This document shows, one piece after another, positions 43,554 through 52,721 of a stretch of DNA of 64,000 nucleotides. The notes under the pieces are model-generated. The model did no database searches. It had not been told where the DNA came from and saw only the letters and a list, made by a program, of their open reading frames with translations. This stretch comes from Canibacter sp052085365 (lineage in GTDB: Bacteria > Actinomycetota > Actinomycetes > Actinomycetales > Microbacteriaceae), in the NCBI GenBank assembly GCA_052085365.1, contig JBQDFP010000001.1:186001-250000 (forward strand), read 5' to 3'. The position numbers were made by a program, and so were the translations under genes. The stretch's first letter is position 1. Each line of letters starts with the position of its first letter.

Positions 43554-44327
43554 CTAGCGTCTCGTTCCTGACGATAGCTCTTTCATAACTTCGGCAAGAC
43601 TATCAAGTCCGCCATCTCTCAATGCTCGAACTAATGCTGTGCCAACGATCGCACCATCGGCGTACTCAGCAATCGCCCGTACATGCTCGGCCGACGAAAC
43701 ACCGATACCGACACATACGTGTTCCGTACCCTGAGTTTTGAGTCGCTCTACGAGGCTTCGCGCTGCACGATCAAGCGAAGCACGTTCACCGGTGATACCC
43801 ATAGTCGAGACCGCGTAAACAAAACCACGAGACGCTTCACTGATCATTTTTAAGCGTTCGTCACTAGAGGTAGGTGCAGCAAGAAAGATCCGGTCGAGGT
43901 CATCACTGGCTTCGATCCATTCACTCGCAGAGTCTGGCGTGATATCAGGAGTTACAAGTCCGGCCCCGCCAGCGTCTTTGAGGTCGTGTGCAAATTCTTT
44001 GACCCCATACTGCAGCACCAGGTTCCAATAGGTCATTATGACCACGGCCGCGTTCGTACGTTCAGTGATTTCTTTTACGGCGCGAAAGATGTCACGAACC
44101 CTGAAGCCGTTCTCACGCGCAACATTGGTTGCCTCTTGGATGACAGCCCCATCCATTACGGGGTCTGAATAGGGTGGGCCAAGTTCAATAATGTCGGCAC
44201 CATTTTCAGCAAGCGTTACTGCGGCTTCAATGCTGGTACGCAGATCAGGGTAACCAAGCGGAAGGTACCCTACAAACGCGATTCGCCCGTCTGCATGTGC
44301 TCGATTGATCGCTTCAGAAGTGTTCAT
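43554..44327 (-). CDS. trpA: Tryptophan synthase alpha chain
   Basis: TrpA cleaves indole-3-glycerol phosphate to indole, which passes to TrpB. The 257-residue TIM barrel has the catalytic Glu and Asp in DIIELGPPYSDPVMDGAVIQ. The phosphate-binding segments are CVGIGVSSAEHVRA and DGAIVGTALV. The start overlaps the trpB stop by 4 bases (ATGA), which ensures balanced synthesis. lgt follows. Confidence 0.97.
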   Translation of the reverse strand: MNTSEAINRAHADGRIAFVGYLPLGYPDLRTSIEAAVTLAENGADIIELGPPYSDPVMDGAVIQEATNVARENGFRVRDIFRAVKEITERTNAAVVIMTYWNLVLQYGVKEFAHDLKDAGGAGLVTPDITPDSASEWIEASDDLDRIFLAAPTSSDERLKMISEASRGFVYAVSTMGITGERASLDRAARSLVERLKTQGTEHVCVGIGVSSAEHVRAIAEYADGAIVGTALVRALRDGGLDSLAEVMKELSSGTRR

Positions 44328-45547
44328 GATGCTTCCTCATCAATCAGCTCAAAGTAGCGAGCGGCAGTCTCCATATCTTTGTCACCTCGACCAGACAGGC
44401 ATACCAACAGTGTTGTTTCTGATCCCAGCGTTTGTCCGACTTTGAGTGCTCCCGCGAGGGCGTGCGCAGACTCAATCGCGGGGATAATGCCCTCTGTACG
44501 ACTCAGCAGGCGGAACGCTTCCATTGCTTCGTCGTCAGTCGCGGGAATGTAGTTCACCCGGCCAATATCTTTGAGCCATGCATGCTCGGGCCCGACGCCA
44601 GGGTAATCAAGACCTGCGGAAATCGATTGCGAATCGATGGTTTGACCGTCTTCGTCTTGCAATAAGTAGGTCCGCGCCCCGTGCAGCACGCCTGGGCGTC
44701 CTTTTGTGATGGACGCCGCGTGCTGGTTGGTGTCAATCCCACGCCCACCTGCTTCAACACCGTATAGTTCCACGTTCTTGTCATCAAGAAAAGCGTTGAA
44801 CATCCCGATAGCATTTGAACCACCACCGACACACGCAAACACCGCATCCGGTAGTTTGCCGTATCGCTCAAGCATCTGCTCGCGAGCCTCTTCACCAATG
44901 ATTTTCTGGTAGTCACGAACCATCGTTGGGAATGGATGAGGTCCGGCTGCGGTGCCGAAAATATAGTTTGTCGTTTCGACGCTTGCTACCCAGTCGCGAA
45001 ATGCCTCATTAATTGCGTCTTTGAGCGTGCGTGAGCCATTATCGACGGCAATAACCTCAGCACCGAGTAAACGCATTCGCGCAACGTTTAGTGCTTGACG
45101 CTCAGTGTCTACCTCGCCCATATAAATGGTGCAGTCAAGTCCAAACAGTGCCGCGGCCGTTGCAGTGGCAACACCGTGCTGACCCGCTCCAGTTTCAGCA
45201 ATAACTCGGGTTTTCCCGAGACGCTTAGTAAGTAACGCTTGGCCAATGACGTTGTTAATTTTGTGTGAGCCGGTGTGGTTCAGGTCCTCTCTTTTGAGAA
45301 AGACTCGTGCGCCGCCGGCGTATTCGGCAAATTTGGGCACTTCGGTAATGAGTGATGGTCGACCGGCATAGTCGCGAAGCTGTTGAGATAGTTCTTCACG
45401 AAATTTGGGGTCTTGCATCGCCGCGACGTGAGCCTCTGATAACTCGTCAATTGCGGCTATCAATGACTCAGGCATGTATCGGCCGCCGTATTCTCCAAAG
45501 AATGGACCTTCAGCGGCGGCCAAAGAGCTTACTGTCGGTTCAGTCAT
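44324..45547 (-). CDS. trpB: Tryptophan synthase beta chain
   Basis: TrpB condenses indole and serine using PLP. The PLP lysine is in NHTGSHKINNVIGQALL, the catalytic Glu in AETGAGQHGVA, and the phosphate loop in CVGGGSNAIGMF. The 407-residue length and start (EGPFFGEYGGRYMPESLI) are those of the standard TrpB1. It overlaps trpC and trpA by 4 bases each. It is one of several PLP enzymes served by the pdxST genes in this window. Confidence 0.98.
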   Translation of the reverse strand: MTEPTVSSLAAAEGPFFGEYGGRYMPESLIAAIDELSEAHVAAMQDPKFREELSQQLRDYAGRPSLITEVPKFAEYAGGARVFLKREDLNHTGSHKINNVIGQALLTKRLGKTRVIAETGAGQHGVATATAAALFGLDCTIYMGEVDTERQALNVARMRLLGAEVIAVDNGSRTLKDAINEAFRDWVASVETTNYIFGTAAGPHPFPTMVRDYQKIIGEEAREQMLERYGKLPDAVFACVGGGSNAIGMFNAFLDDKNVELYGVEAGGRGIDTNQHAASITKGRPGVLHGARTYLLQDEDGQTIDSQSISAGLDYPGVGPEHAWLKDIGRVNYIPATDDEAMEAFRLLSRTEGIIPAIESAHALAGALKVGQTLGSETTLLVCLSGRGDKDMETAARYFELIDEEAS

Positions 45548-46323
45548 GCAGTTCTCACATTTGTGTATTGTGCCAAAGCCTGGGTCGGGTCGTTTGTGAC
45601 GAGAGCCTCGCCTACTAGGACCACATCAGCGCCGGCTTCTGCGTAACGCTCAACATCACTAATATCGAGCACTGCAGACTCGGCGACCCTGATGACACCT
45701 GCTGGAATCTGGTCTGCGACTCGACCAAACAGCTCACGGTCGAGTTCGAATGTGCGGAGGTTTCGGGCATTGACTCCAATGAGTTGCGCGCCAATGTTGA
45801 CTGCACGAGTAACTTCATCAGAAGTGTGCGCTTCTACAAGTGCGGTCATACCGAGCTCGAGAGTCAATCGATACAGGTTGTTGAGCTGTAAATCATCAAG
45901 CCCGGCAACAATCAACAGAATAATGTCTGCGCCTGCTGCACGCGCTTCGAACACCTGGTAGGGGTCCGAAATAAAGTCTTTACGCAGCACGGGAATGCTC
46001 ACTGCTTTGCGCACATCCCGCAGGTCGTCAAGCGTACCTTTAAATCGGCGTTGCTCGGTCAACACACTAATCGCGCTAGCTCCGCCGGCTTCATATTGCT
46101 GTGCGAGAGCTTGCGGCGAGGCAATTTCCGCAAGGTCGCCTCGAGAAGGACTCGCCCGTTTAACTTCAGCTATGACCTTTATATGCTCGGCCGGGGCGAG
46201 GATGTCCAGCGCATCAAATGCAGGGAGCTGTTCGAGAGCGAGCTTCTCTACATCGCTGAGCGAAACTCTAGCCTGTCGCTGCTTCGCGTCTTCTAACGCC
46301 CCAGCGTATAAGTCGCCTAACAC
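45544..46323 (-). CDS. trpC: Indole-3-glycerol phosphate synthase
   Basis: TrpC closes the indole ring in tryptophan synthesis. The barrel has IKVIAEVKRASPSRGDLAEI with the catalytic Lys, VLRKDFISDPYQV, ALVEAHTSDEV, GVNARNL and ADVVLVGEALV. The GTG at 46323 (259 aa) gives the usual length and starts 2 bases after the stop of the small membrane protein; the frame is open further upstream to 46434. It is monofunctional, without the PRAI (TrpF) domain. Confidence 0.95.
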   Translation of the reverse strand: MLGDLYAGALEDAKQRQARVSLSDVEKLALEQLPAFDALDILAPAEHIKVIAEVKRASPSRGDLAEIASPQALAQQYEAGGASAISVLTEQRRFKGTLDDLRDVRKAVSIPVLRKDFISDPYQVFEARAAGADIILLIVAGLDDLQLNNLYRLTLELGMTALVEAHTSDEVTRAVNIGAQLIGVNARNLRTFELDRELFGRVADQIPAGVIRVAESAVLDISDVERYAEAGADVVLVGEALVTNDPTQALAQYTNVRTA

Positions 46324-46325
46324 CT

Positions 46326-46556
46326 TTAGTCGTGAGGTTTCGGGGAAAACTTCGGACCGTTCACACCCCAGCCGGCTTTCGCGAGAACCCAACCCGCGAT
46401 GAGACCGAGAAGCACGACACCTGCGCAGATCCAAACCATGATCGGCTGGTGAAGGAAGAAGAATACTGAACCAGCAGCGATGCCGATCAACATAATAATG
46501 ACAGCGGTCCAGGCTGCTGGTGAATCGCCGTGACCGGGGTCGTTAGGGATGTCCAA
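46326..46556 (-). CDS. Small two-helix membrane protein in the trp operon
   Basis: The 76-residue protein has a short His/Gly/Asp-rich start (PNDPGHGDSPAAW) and two membrane helices (TAVIIMLIGIAAGSVFFFL and MVWICAGVVLLGLIAGWVL) and ends KFSPKPHD. Proteins of this kind (HGxxD start, DUF6704-like) are found between trpE and trpC in many actinobacteria, but no function is known. It lies 71 bases after the larger membrane protein and 2 bases before trpC. Confidence 0.75.
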   Translation of the reverse strand: MDIPNDPGHGDSPAAWTAVIIMLIGIAAGSVFFFLHQPIMVWICAGVVLLGLIAGWVLAKAGWGVNGPKFSPKPHD

Positions 46557-46627
46557 AGTTCCTCCTGAAAGTTACGTGGTTACTAGTCTACTGGGTTGCT
46601 ACCGACATGGCGAAACAGACATGCGAG

Positions 46628-47206
46628 CTATGGCAGGTTCTCACTGGGATCTTCGCCGTTGGAAAGCATGTCCCAGTCGCTTACACGGTCCGGTTCTGCA
46701 GAAACTGGAGCTTTGTCGGTCTCATATTTTCGACCGCCAGTTTTCCAGTTACGGCTTCGCAGCACAACAATGAGCCCCGCAATAATCGTGACCACGCCAG
46801 TTAGGATTGTGACATACGGCCAGGGAGTACTTGACAAGTTTTCTACCGAATCAAACTGTGCACCTCCGGTTAAGCCGGTGAGCTCACTCAATTGTGTCGA
46901 AACGGCTGCGATTGGGTCTGCAAGGCTCGAGATCCCTACCCAAATAAGGCCGGCACCGAGAAGCATCGAGATTATCGAGAGGACATATCTAAAGATCTGC
47001 CCCGCAATTGTGAGGGCAATCCCAAGCGCTAGCACTGCAAGTGAAATTGGTGCCAGGGCCGCATTCGCTTCTTTACCGGTTGCGGTGATCTCAGATTGAG
47101 AGGTGGCTACTTGCTCGAGCTGGGCGAAGACCCAGGGTTGTGTGCTGGCAGCCAGCGCAAGAACACCTGCCAACAGCAGAACGATGACTGCAAGACGCTT
47201 ACTCAT
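46628..47206 (-). CDS. Trp biosynthesis-associated membrane protein (TIGR02234-like)
   Basis: The 192-residue integral membrane protein has about four helices (LAVIVLLLAGVLALAASTQPW, LAVLALGIALTIAG, IISMLLGAGLIWVG, VTILTGVVTIIAGLIVVL) and a charged C-terminal tail. Its family lies in actinobacterial trp operons and has no proven function; a role in tryptophan or precursor transport has been suggested only from context. It overlaps trpE by 4 bases (ATGA), implying stoichiometric coupling. Confidence 0.88.
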   Translation of the reverse strand: MSKRLAVIVLLLAGVLALAASTQPWVFAQLEQVATSQSEITATGKEANAALAPISLAVLALGIALTIAGQIFRYVLSIISMLLGAGLIWVGISSLADPIAAVSTQLSELTGLTGGAQFDSVENLSSTPWPYVTILTGVVTIIAGLIVVLRSRNWKTGGRKYETDKAPVSAEPDRVSDWDMLSNGEDPSENLP

Positions 47207-48711
47207 TTGGCTCGCAGAGTGTTTGCGATTGCGACCGCACGGAGCGGAGCTGCCGCTTTATTGCGTGATTCTTGCTCTTCTAATTCGGGAACTGAATCCG
47301 CGACAATTCCGCCCCCGGCCTGGACAGCGGCTACACCACGGTGAATGGTCGCAGTACGGATTGCAATTGCCAGGTCTGCGTGACCACCCAGCCCGACATA
47401 GCCGACAACTCCCCCATACACACCGCGACGAACGTGTTCGAGTTCACGAATAATACGCAGGGCCCAGGGCTTCGGTGCGCCCGATAACGTGCCCGCTGGG
47501 AACGTTGCAACGAGCGCGTCAACTGGATTGAGCCCATCACACAACTGGCCTTCCACCGTGGAAGAGATATGCATAATGTGACTGAACCGTTCGATTCTCA
47601 TAAACTCTGTGACTTCAACGCTCCCAGGCACCGAAACTTTAGAGATATCGTTACGCGACAGATCCACGAGCATGAGATGCTCGCTTCGCTCTTTCGGATC
47701 AGCCAGTAATTCTTTTTCAAAAAGTTGGTCTTGGTCAATGGTGGAGCCGCGCGGCCGGCTTCCGGCGATGGGGTGAGTAAGAACATGTCCAGCATTTACC
47801 GTAACGAGAGCCTCTGGACTCGAACCCACAACAGAGATCGGTTCGCCGTCTGCATCAACACAGCTGAGCAAATAGAGATATGGGCTGGGGTTCAGGTGAC
47901 GTAACACTCGATAGACGTCGAGTGGATCTGCCAGACAGTCTTCGTCGAAGCGTTGAGCAAGCACAACCTGGAAAATATCGCCATCTACTATTCGTTGCTT
48001 AGCCTCGTCGACAATTTCAAAGTATCGTGCTTGATCGGTGTATCGCTTGGGTGATGGTTCCACCGTGCGGTCAAGCACCCCTACAGGGGTTGAAAGCGGT
48101 TGCTGGAGCGCTGTTTGAAGATCATCAAGTCGTCGCTGAGCGTCTTCCCATTGAACTTTAAGATCGCCTCGGTCACACAGGACATTCGCAACGAGTTTTA
48201 CTGAACCTGTCCTGTGGTCGATGACGACGAGATCTGAGACAAATCCAAGATACTGACGCGGAACTGGTGCATCCTCGGGTCGCCCAAAGTCCAGGTTTTC
48301 GAACTCTGCAACACTTTCCCAACCCATGTAGCCAACAAAACCACTTGCGAGCGGAGGCAGGTCCGACTGCGGGTCGCTCTGCCAGTGTTCATAGGCCGCG
48401 CTGAGCGCTTCGACTGGTTGAAGATGTGAGACTCCGCCCGGCAGAAAGCGCTCTTCATCAACTTCTGAAGCGCTCTCCCAGTGAGCATAACCACCTCGCT
48501 CGGTGAGCGCCCCGAACATACCAGCGCCTACGAAGCTGTATCTGGTAAAAATACCTTGGTCAGCTGACTCAAGCAGAAAAGTACCGGGTCTGCCCGCAGC
48601 AACTTTTCGGTAAATACTGACGGGAGTATCTGCGTCGGTGAACAATTCTCTAATAACAGGCACCACTCGATAACGCTCGCGGGCTACTGCAAACTCATTT
48701 CGTTCGGTCAC
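47203..48711 (-). CDS. trpE: Anthranilate synthase component I
   Basis: TrpE converts chorismate to anthranilate with ammonia from TrpG. The 502-residue protein has the tryptophan feedback motif in FLLESADQG, and the chorismate-binding blocks GDIFQVVLAQRF, HPIAGSRPRG, LVDLSRNDI and AVQAGGGIVADS. It starts only 9 bases after hisI, so tryptophan genes appear to be read from the histidine operon. trpG and trpD are not in this cluster. Confidence 0.97.
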   Translation of the reverse strand: MTERNEFAVARERYRVVPVIRELFTDADTPVSIYRKVAAGRPGTFLLESADQGIFTRYSFVGAGMFGALTERGGYAHWESASEVDEERFLPGGVSHLQPVEALSAAYEHWQSDPQSDLPPLASGFVGYMGWESVAEFENLDFGRPEDAPVPRQYLGFVSDLVVIDHRTGSVKLVANVLCDRGDLKVQWEDAQRRLDDLQTALQQPLSTPVGVLDRTVEPSPKRYTDQARYFEIVDEAKQRIVDGDIFQVVLAQRFDEDCLADPLDVYRVLRHLNPSPYLYLLSCVDADGEPISVVGSSPEALVTVNAGHVLTHPIAGSRPRGSTIDQDQLFEKELLADPKERSEHLMLVDLSRNDISKVSVPGSVEVTEFMRIERFSHIMHISSTVEGQLCDGLNPVDALVATFPAGTLSGAPKPWALRIIRELEHVRRGVYGGVVGYVGLGGHADLAIAIRTATIHRGVAAVQAGGGIVADSVPELEEQESRNKAAAPLRAVAIANTLRAK

Positions 48712-48720
48712 AGCTAAATG

Positions 48721-49089
48721 CTATCTGTTCCCGCTGGCATCGGGCTCACCGGTGACTGCGGGTACTTGTCGTTCATCAAAACAAGAACGTGTCCCCGTAT
48801 GGCAGGCAGCACCTATCTGGATGACACGGATCAAAAGCGTATCGGCGTCACAATCGTGTGCCACCGATCTCACATACTGGCGGTGTCCCGAAGTGTCACC
48901 TTTTCGCCAGTACTCACCGCGCGATCTTGACCAGAATGTTACCCGACCGCTCGACACTGTTCTTCGAACTGCTTCACGGTCCATCCAACCAAGCATAAGC
49001 ACCTGGTGTGATTCGTCGTCTTGAATAATTGCCGGCAGCAGGCCGTCTCGAAAAACGAGCTCGTCGAGAAGGCTCTCTGGCTCATTCAT
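48721..49089 (-). CDS. hisI: Phosphoribosyl-AMP cyclohydrolase
   Basis: HisI opens the purine ring of PR-AMP in histidine synthesis. The 122-residue enzyme has MLGWMDREAVRRTVSSGRV, FWSRSRGEYWRKGDTSGHRQ and the metal sites HDCDADTLL and ACHTGTRSCF. It is monofunctional; HisE is a separate gene. The start overlaps the hisF stop by 4 bases. Confidence 0.96.
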   Translation of the reverse strand: MNEPESLLDELVFRDGLLPAIIQDDESHQVLMLGWMDREAVRRTVSSGRVTFWSRSRGEYWRKGDTSGHRQYVRSVAHDCDADTLLIRVIQIGAACHTGTRSCFDERQVPAVTGEPDASGNR

Positions 49090-49868
49090 CGCGATTCCTC
49101 CGAAACATGACGCACGGGATAGCCGGCGGCTGCAATTGATTCTTTCACTTCAGGAATCGTAAACGTTCCATCATGAAATACTGATGCGGCAAGTACTGCG
49201 TCAGCGCCTGCTTCAATCGCCGGAGGAAAATGTTCCAATCTCCCGGCACCACCGGACGCAATAATTGGCACAGCTGCAATCTCTCGGATCGCACGGATCA
49301 GCTCAAGGTCGAAGCCTGCGCGCGTGCCATCAGCATCCATTGAGTTAACTAAGAGTTCCCCGGCACCACGATCAATTGCTTCTTGCGCCCAAGCTAAAGC
49401 ATCAATATCCGTTTCTTGTTTCCCGCCATGGGTGGTTACAACAAAACCTGACGGCATTCTGTCACTACGTTTAATATCCAACGAAAGCACCACAACCTGG
49501 TTACCAAACCTTGCAGAAATTTCGCTCACAAGCTCTGGACGCGCAATTGCGGCGCTGTTCACCCCAACTTTGTCCGCACCAACACTCAGTAACCTTGCAA
49601 CATCATCCACGCTGCGCACGCCACCGCCAACTGTGAGCGGAATAAATACCTGCTCGGCCGTACGCTGCACGACATCGTACGTTGTCTCACGCTCATCGGT
49701 GGTGGCTGAGACATCCAAAAATGTCAATTCGTCTGCCCCTTGCTGCCCGTAGCGTGCTGCAAGCTCAACAGGATCGCCAGCGTCGCGAAGATTGAGAAAG
49801 TTCACGCCTTTCACAACACGGCCGTGTGAAACATCTAGGCATGGAATGACGCGTACTGCAAGTGACAT
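49086..49868 (-). CDS. hisF: Imidazole glycerol phosphate synthase cyclase subunit
   Basis: HisF makes imidazole glycerol phosphate and AICAR using ammonia from HisH. The 260-residue barrel begins VRVIPCLDVSHGRVVKG (catalytic Asp) and continues LTFLDVSATTDER, LTVGGGVRSVDD and VVLSLDIKRSD (second Asp), then IIASGGAG. Its usual partners hisH and hisA are not next to it. It is 14 bases after hisG. Confidence 0.97.
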   Translation of the reverse strand: MSLAVRVIPCLDVSHGRVVKGVNFLNLRDAGDPVELAARYGQQGADELTFLDVSATTDERETTYDVVQRTAEQVFIPLTVGGGVRSVDDVARLLSVGADKVGVNSAAIARPELVSEISARFGNQVVVLSLDIKRSDRMPSGFVVTTHGGKQETDIDALAWAQEAIDRGAGELLVNSMDADGTRAGFDLELIRAIREIAAVPIIASGGAGRLEHFPPAIEAGADAVLAASVFHDGTFTIPEVKESIAAAGYPVRHVSEESR

Positions 49869-49882
49869 GAGCCTGGTCCTTC

Positions 49883-50734
49883 TTACATACGAGCCGCGTG
49901 AATTGCGGTCACAATAATAGCCTTCGCGCCGACATCATGAAGCTCGTCCATGATCATTGCAGCGTCTTCTGAACGCACCATAACTTTCACTGCGACCCAC
50001 CCTTCATTCGCGAGCGGCGACACAGTCGGTCCAGCAATTCCACCAGCTATAGCTGTCGCAGCTTCAAGGTTCTTCCGGTCAAGGTCATACTCCATCATCA
50101 CAAATTTTCGAGCAAGCTTGACTCCGTCAAGACGTTCGAGCAAGCGTTGAGATGCTGGATTATTTTTAGGATTTGTCCGTTCGGTTCCAATCAATACAGC
50201 GGTCGACTGCAGTATTTCAGGTCCAAAGATTTCAAGACCGGCTGCTCGAAGCGTGGCGCCGGTTGACACGACGTCTGCAACCGCATCTGCAACTCCCAAC
50301 CGGACAGCTGATTCCACTGCACCCTCAAGCTTTACGAGCTCCGAAGTGATGCCATGTCGAATGAGAAAATCTCCAACAAGCTTCGGGTAGCTCGTTGCCA
50401 CACGTTTCCCCTCGAGTTGCTCGATTGACGCGATATCATCTGCTGCTGCCGCAAAGCGAAAGGTTGATCCAGCGAAATCAAGCTCTGAAAATTCGCTTGC
50501 TTCAGTTTCGGAGTCGAGCAATAGATCTCGTCCAGTGATTCCCACATCGAGAGCACCAGAACCCACATAAGTTGCAATGTCTCGCGGCCGCAAGTAGAAG
50601 AGTTCTACTTCGTTGCGTGCATCAACATGCACCAGCTGTCGATTATCTCGGCGACCAGAATATCCAGCCTCGGACAGCATTTGTGATGCAGTTTCAGAGA
50701 GTGAGCCTTTGTTCGGCACCGCGATACGCAGCAT
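49883..50734 (-). CDS. hisG: ATP phosphoribosyltransferase, long form
   Basis: HisG starts histidine synthesis by joining ATP and PRPP. The 283-residue length indicates the long form with a C-terminal ACT-like domain (about 210-283) that binds histidine for feedback inhibition. Motifs are RIAVPNKGSLSE, GITGRDLLLDS, and the PRPP loop DAVADVVSTGATLRAAGLE. hisE precedes it by about 20 bases. Confidence 0.97.
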   Translation of the reverse strand: MLRIAVPNKGSLSETASQMLSEAGYSGRRDNRQLVHVDARNEVELFYLRPRDIATYVGSGALDVGITGRDLLLDSETEASEFSELDFAGSTFRFAAAADDIASIEQLEGKRVATSYPKLVGDFLIRHGITSELVKLEGAVESAVRLGVADAVADVVSTGATLRAAGLEIFGPEILQSTAVLIGTERTNPKNNPASQRLLERLDGVKLARKFVMMEYDLDRKNLEAATAIAGGIAGPTVSPLANEGWVAVKVMVRSEDAAMIMDELHDVGAKAIIVTAIHAARM

Positions 50735-50753
50735 GTGGACCTTTCAAAAAATA

Positions 50754-51017
50754 CTAAAGTTGGCGGTAAACGTCTTCGAGCGAAAGACCTTTCGCAAGCA
50801 TCATCACCTGCAGGTGATACAGCAGCTGACTGATTTCTTCAGCACAGGCCTCGTCAGATTCGTACTCTGCCGCCATCCACACTTCTGCCGCTTCCTCCAC
50901 GACTTTCTTGCCTATGGCATGGACACCAGCGTCAAGCCGAGCCACTGTGTCGCTACCGTCGGGTCGGGCGCGTGCTTTTTCGCTGAGTTCTGCAAACAGG
51001 CTGTCAAAAGTCTTCAC
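50754..51017 (-). CDS. hisE: Phosphoribosyl-ATP pyrophosphatase
   Basis: HisE hydrolyses PR-ATP to PR-AMP. The 87-residue protein has KTFDSLFAELSEKARARP and the metal-binding EExxE-type helix KKVVEEAAEVWMAAEYESDE, then EEISQLLYHLQVMMLAKG. The GTG at 51017 is chosen from alignment with the usual start and because TACGCT lies 7 nt upstream. The frame is open to 51098, which would overlap rpe. Confidence 0.95.
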   Translation of the reverse strand: MKTFDSLFAELSEKARARPDGSDTVARLDAGVHAIGKKVVEEAAEVWMAAEYESDEACAEEISQLLYHLQVMMLAKGLSLEDVYRQL

Positions 51018-51024
51018 GGTCTCT

Positions 51025-51030
51025 AGCGTA
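51025..51030 (-). promoter_or_regulatory. -10-like hexamer of the his-trp operon
   Basis: TACGCT on the minus strand lies 7 nt before the hisE GTG, inside the rpe-hisE spacer of 64 bases. Confidence 0.45.
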
Positions 51031-51081
51031 CCCTGCTCGTCGGACCTGTCACGAACTTCATCATGCGTAAAACTCAATAAA

Positions 51082-51756
51082 CTAACAATAAGTCCCACCC
51101 AAGCGTGAGTGCTTCTGTGCTAAATCTCGAAGCTCAGCAATTCGTGCGCTGGGGTCCCCTGAAAAAACAGCCGAGCCGGCGACGAAGGTGTCGGCTCCTG
51201 CTTCGGCAGCCATTCCTATTGTTTCTGCCGAGACGCCGCCGTCAACCTGCAGCTTAATCTCTAGCCCGGAGCTTCGTTTCACGTCAGCGAACTGACGAAG
51301 TTTTGGCATCATTTCAGACATGAATTTCTGGCCACCGAACCCTGGTTCGACGGTCATTACCAGTACCATGTCGAAATGCTCGAGGAGCTCGAGGTAGGGT
51401 TCGGCGCTCGTACCAGGTTTCAAAGCAATACCTGCTTTTGCACCCCGCTCGCGAAGTCTGCGAGCAAGCGTCACTGGGTCAGTTGTCGACTCAGCGTGGA
51501 ACGTTACAGATTCCGCGCCGAGTTCAGCATAGCCCGGCGCCCATCGGTCCGCGTCGGTAATCATGAGATGCATATCCAAAGGAATCGGCGATACTGCTTG
51601 GATACGTTCTACAACAGGTGGACCGAAAGTCAGGTTCGGAACGAAATGATTGTCCATCACATCAACATGCACCATGTCGGCAGACCTGATCTTCTGAAGC
51701 TCAGCTTCAAGGTTTACAAAGTCTGCCGACAAGATGCTCGGATGAATATTCCGCAT
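51082..51756 (-). CDS. rpe: Ribulose-phosphate 3-epimerase
   Basis: Rpe interconverts ribulose and xylulose 5-phosphates in the pentose phosphate pathway. The 224-residue barrel shows IHPSILSADFVNLEAEL, HVDVMDNHFVPNLTFG (catalytic Asp), MHLMI, TVEPGFGGQKF and QVDGGVSAETI. It starts 2 bases after the DUF805 gene stop, so both are cotranscribed. Confidence 0.97.
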   Translation of the reverse strand: MRNIHPSILSADFVNLEAELQKIRSADMVHVDVMDNHFVPNLTFGPPVVERIQAVSPIPLDMHLMITDADRWAPGYAELGAESVTFHAESTTDPVTLARRLRERGAKAGIALKPGTSAEPYLELLEHFDMVLVMTVEPGFGGQKFMSEMMPKLRQFADVKRSSGLEIKLQVDGGVSAETIGMAAEAGADTFVAGSAVFSGDPSARIAELRDLAQKHSRLGGTYC

Positions 51757-51758
51757 GA

Positions 51759-52670
51759 TTAGTTACGTTGGTCGTCTTGCGGGTTTTCTGAATTTTCAGA
51801 ATGCTGCTGGCCAGAGCCGTATGAATAACCGCTCGTGTTTTCTTGCTGACGCTCGCCGAAGACCTGTCCGTTGTGGTTGGGTTGCGCTGGCGGATTCTGT
51901 GGCGGCCGGTATTGCGGCTGTTGCCCCGGCTGAGGCTGAGCGGCTTGGTTTTGGCCATAGGGATTTTGAGTGAACTGTTGACCGTACTGATTTTGGCCGT
52001 ATTGCGCCTGTTGCTGGTACGGATTCTGTTGCGGATACTGGCCCTGCTGGTATCCCGGCTGCGCATAACCCTGCGGTGCGTATCCAGCGGGTACTTGACC
52101 GGCTGGGTAGTCGAAGCGTTCACCCTCCACCTTTGACGGCAGGCACGCCAGAATGATCATGATGATTCCACCGGCATACGGAATGAAGCTCAAGAAGTAA
52201 AATGGTCCGGCAAGGTTAGCATCGTGAAGACGTCGCCATGCCAGTGCGATGCCGGGCAGAAGGGTGCCAAGCCCAACAACAACGACCAAAATAAAACCAA
52301 TGATGTAGATGGCGAATCCCACCCCTGCTGATCCGGCAATAGCACCGGTAGGTGGCTGGTCTCCGTAGTATTGCATCGATGACGTGGCAGCGACGCTACC
52401 GGAAATCACGAAAACAAGCCCGACAACAAAGAGGGCAACCGGAATCAACGAGATCACGGTGAGCATCAGCATTGCCCACCAGTATTCGCTCCGTGACGCA
52501 CGCCCGTTAAATTTGACGTACGACTGGAAAAAGCGTTTTGAAGCCTGCATGAACGATGCTCCGTAGAGCGGCAAAGACAGGTCGTTCGGATCCTCGGTGC
52601 CACGTGGTGGCCTCGCAGGAACTCCGTAGCCGTAACCCTGTCCAGATCCTGGGTACTGTTGATAGCTCAT
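51759..52670 (-). CDS. DUF805 membrane protein with Gln/Pro-rich C-terminal tail
   Basis: The 303-residue protein starts with a Gly/Tyr/Gln-rich segment, then a DUF805 domain (about 40-185) with four helices. The family pattern KFNGRASRSEYWWAMLM is followed by the loop AWRRLHDANLAGPFYFL. A disordered tail of about 110 residues follows, rich in Gln, Tyr, Pro and Asn (QPGYQQGQYPQQNPYQQQ), which is low-complexity and prion-like in composition. DUF805 has no known function. TAGAGT lies 8 nt before the ATG. rpe follows 2 bases after. Confidence 0.85.
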   Translation of the reverse strand: MSYQQYPGSGQGYGYGVPARPPRGTEDPNDLSLPLYGASFMQASKRFFQSYVKFNGRASRSEYWWAMLMLTVISLIPVALFVVGLVFVISGSVAATSSMQYYGDQPPTGAIAGSAGVGFAIYIIGFILVVVVGLGTLLPGIALAWRRLHDANLAGPFYFLSFIPYAGGIIMIILACLPSKVEGERFDYPAGQVPAGYAPQGYAQPGYQQGQYPQQNPYQQQAQYGQNQYGQQFTQNPYGQNQAAQPQPGQQPQYRPPQNPPAQPNHNGQVFGERQQENTSGYSYGSGQQHSENSENPQDDQRN

Positions 52671-52678
52671 AATAATTC

Positions 52679-52684
52679 ACTCTA
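52679..52684 (-). promoter_or_regulatory. -10-like hexamer of the DUF805-rpe operon
   Basis: TAGAGT on the minus strand lies 8 nt before the ATG. Confidence 0.4.
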
Positions 52685-52721
52685 CCAATGAGGCGTGGGG
52701 TTACGTCACACCAAGCGCAAA

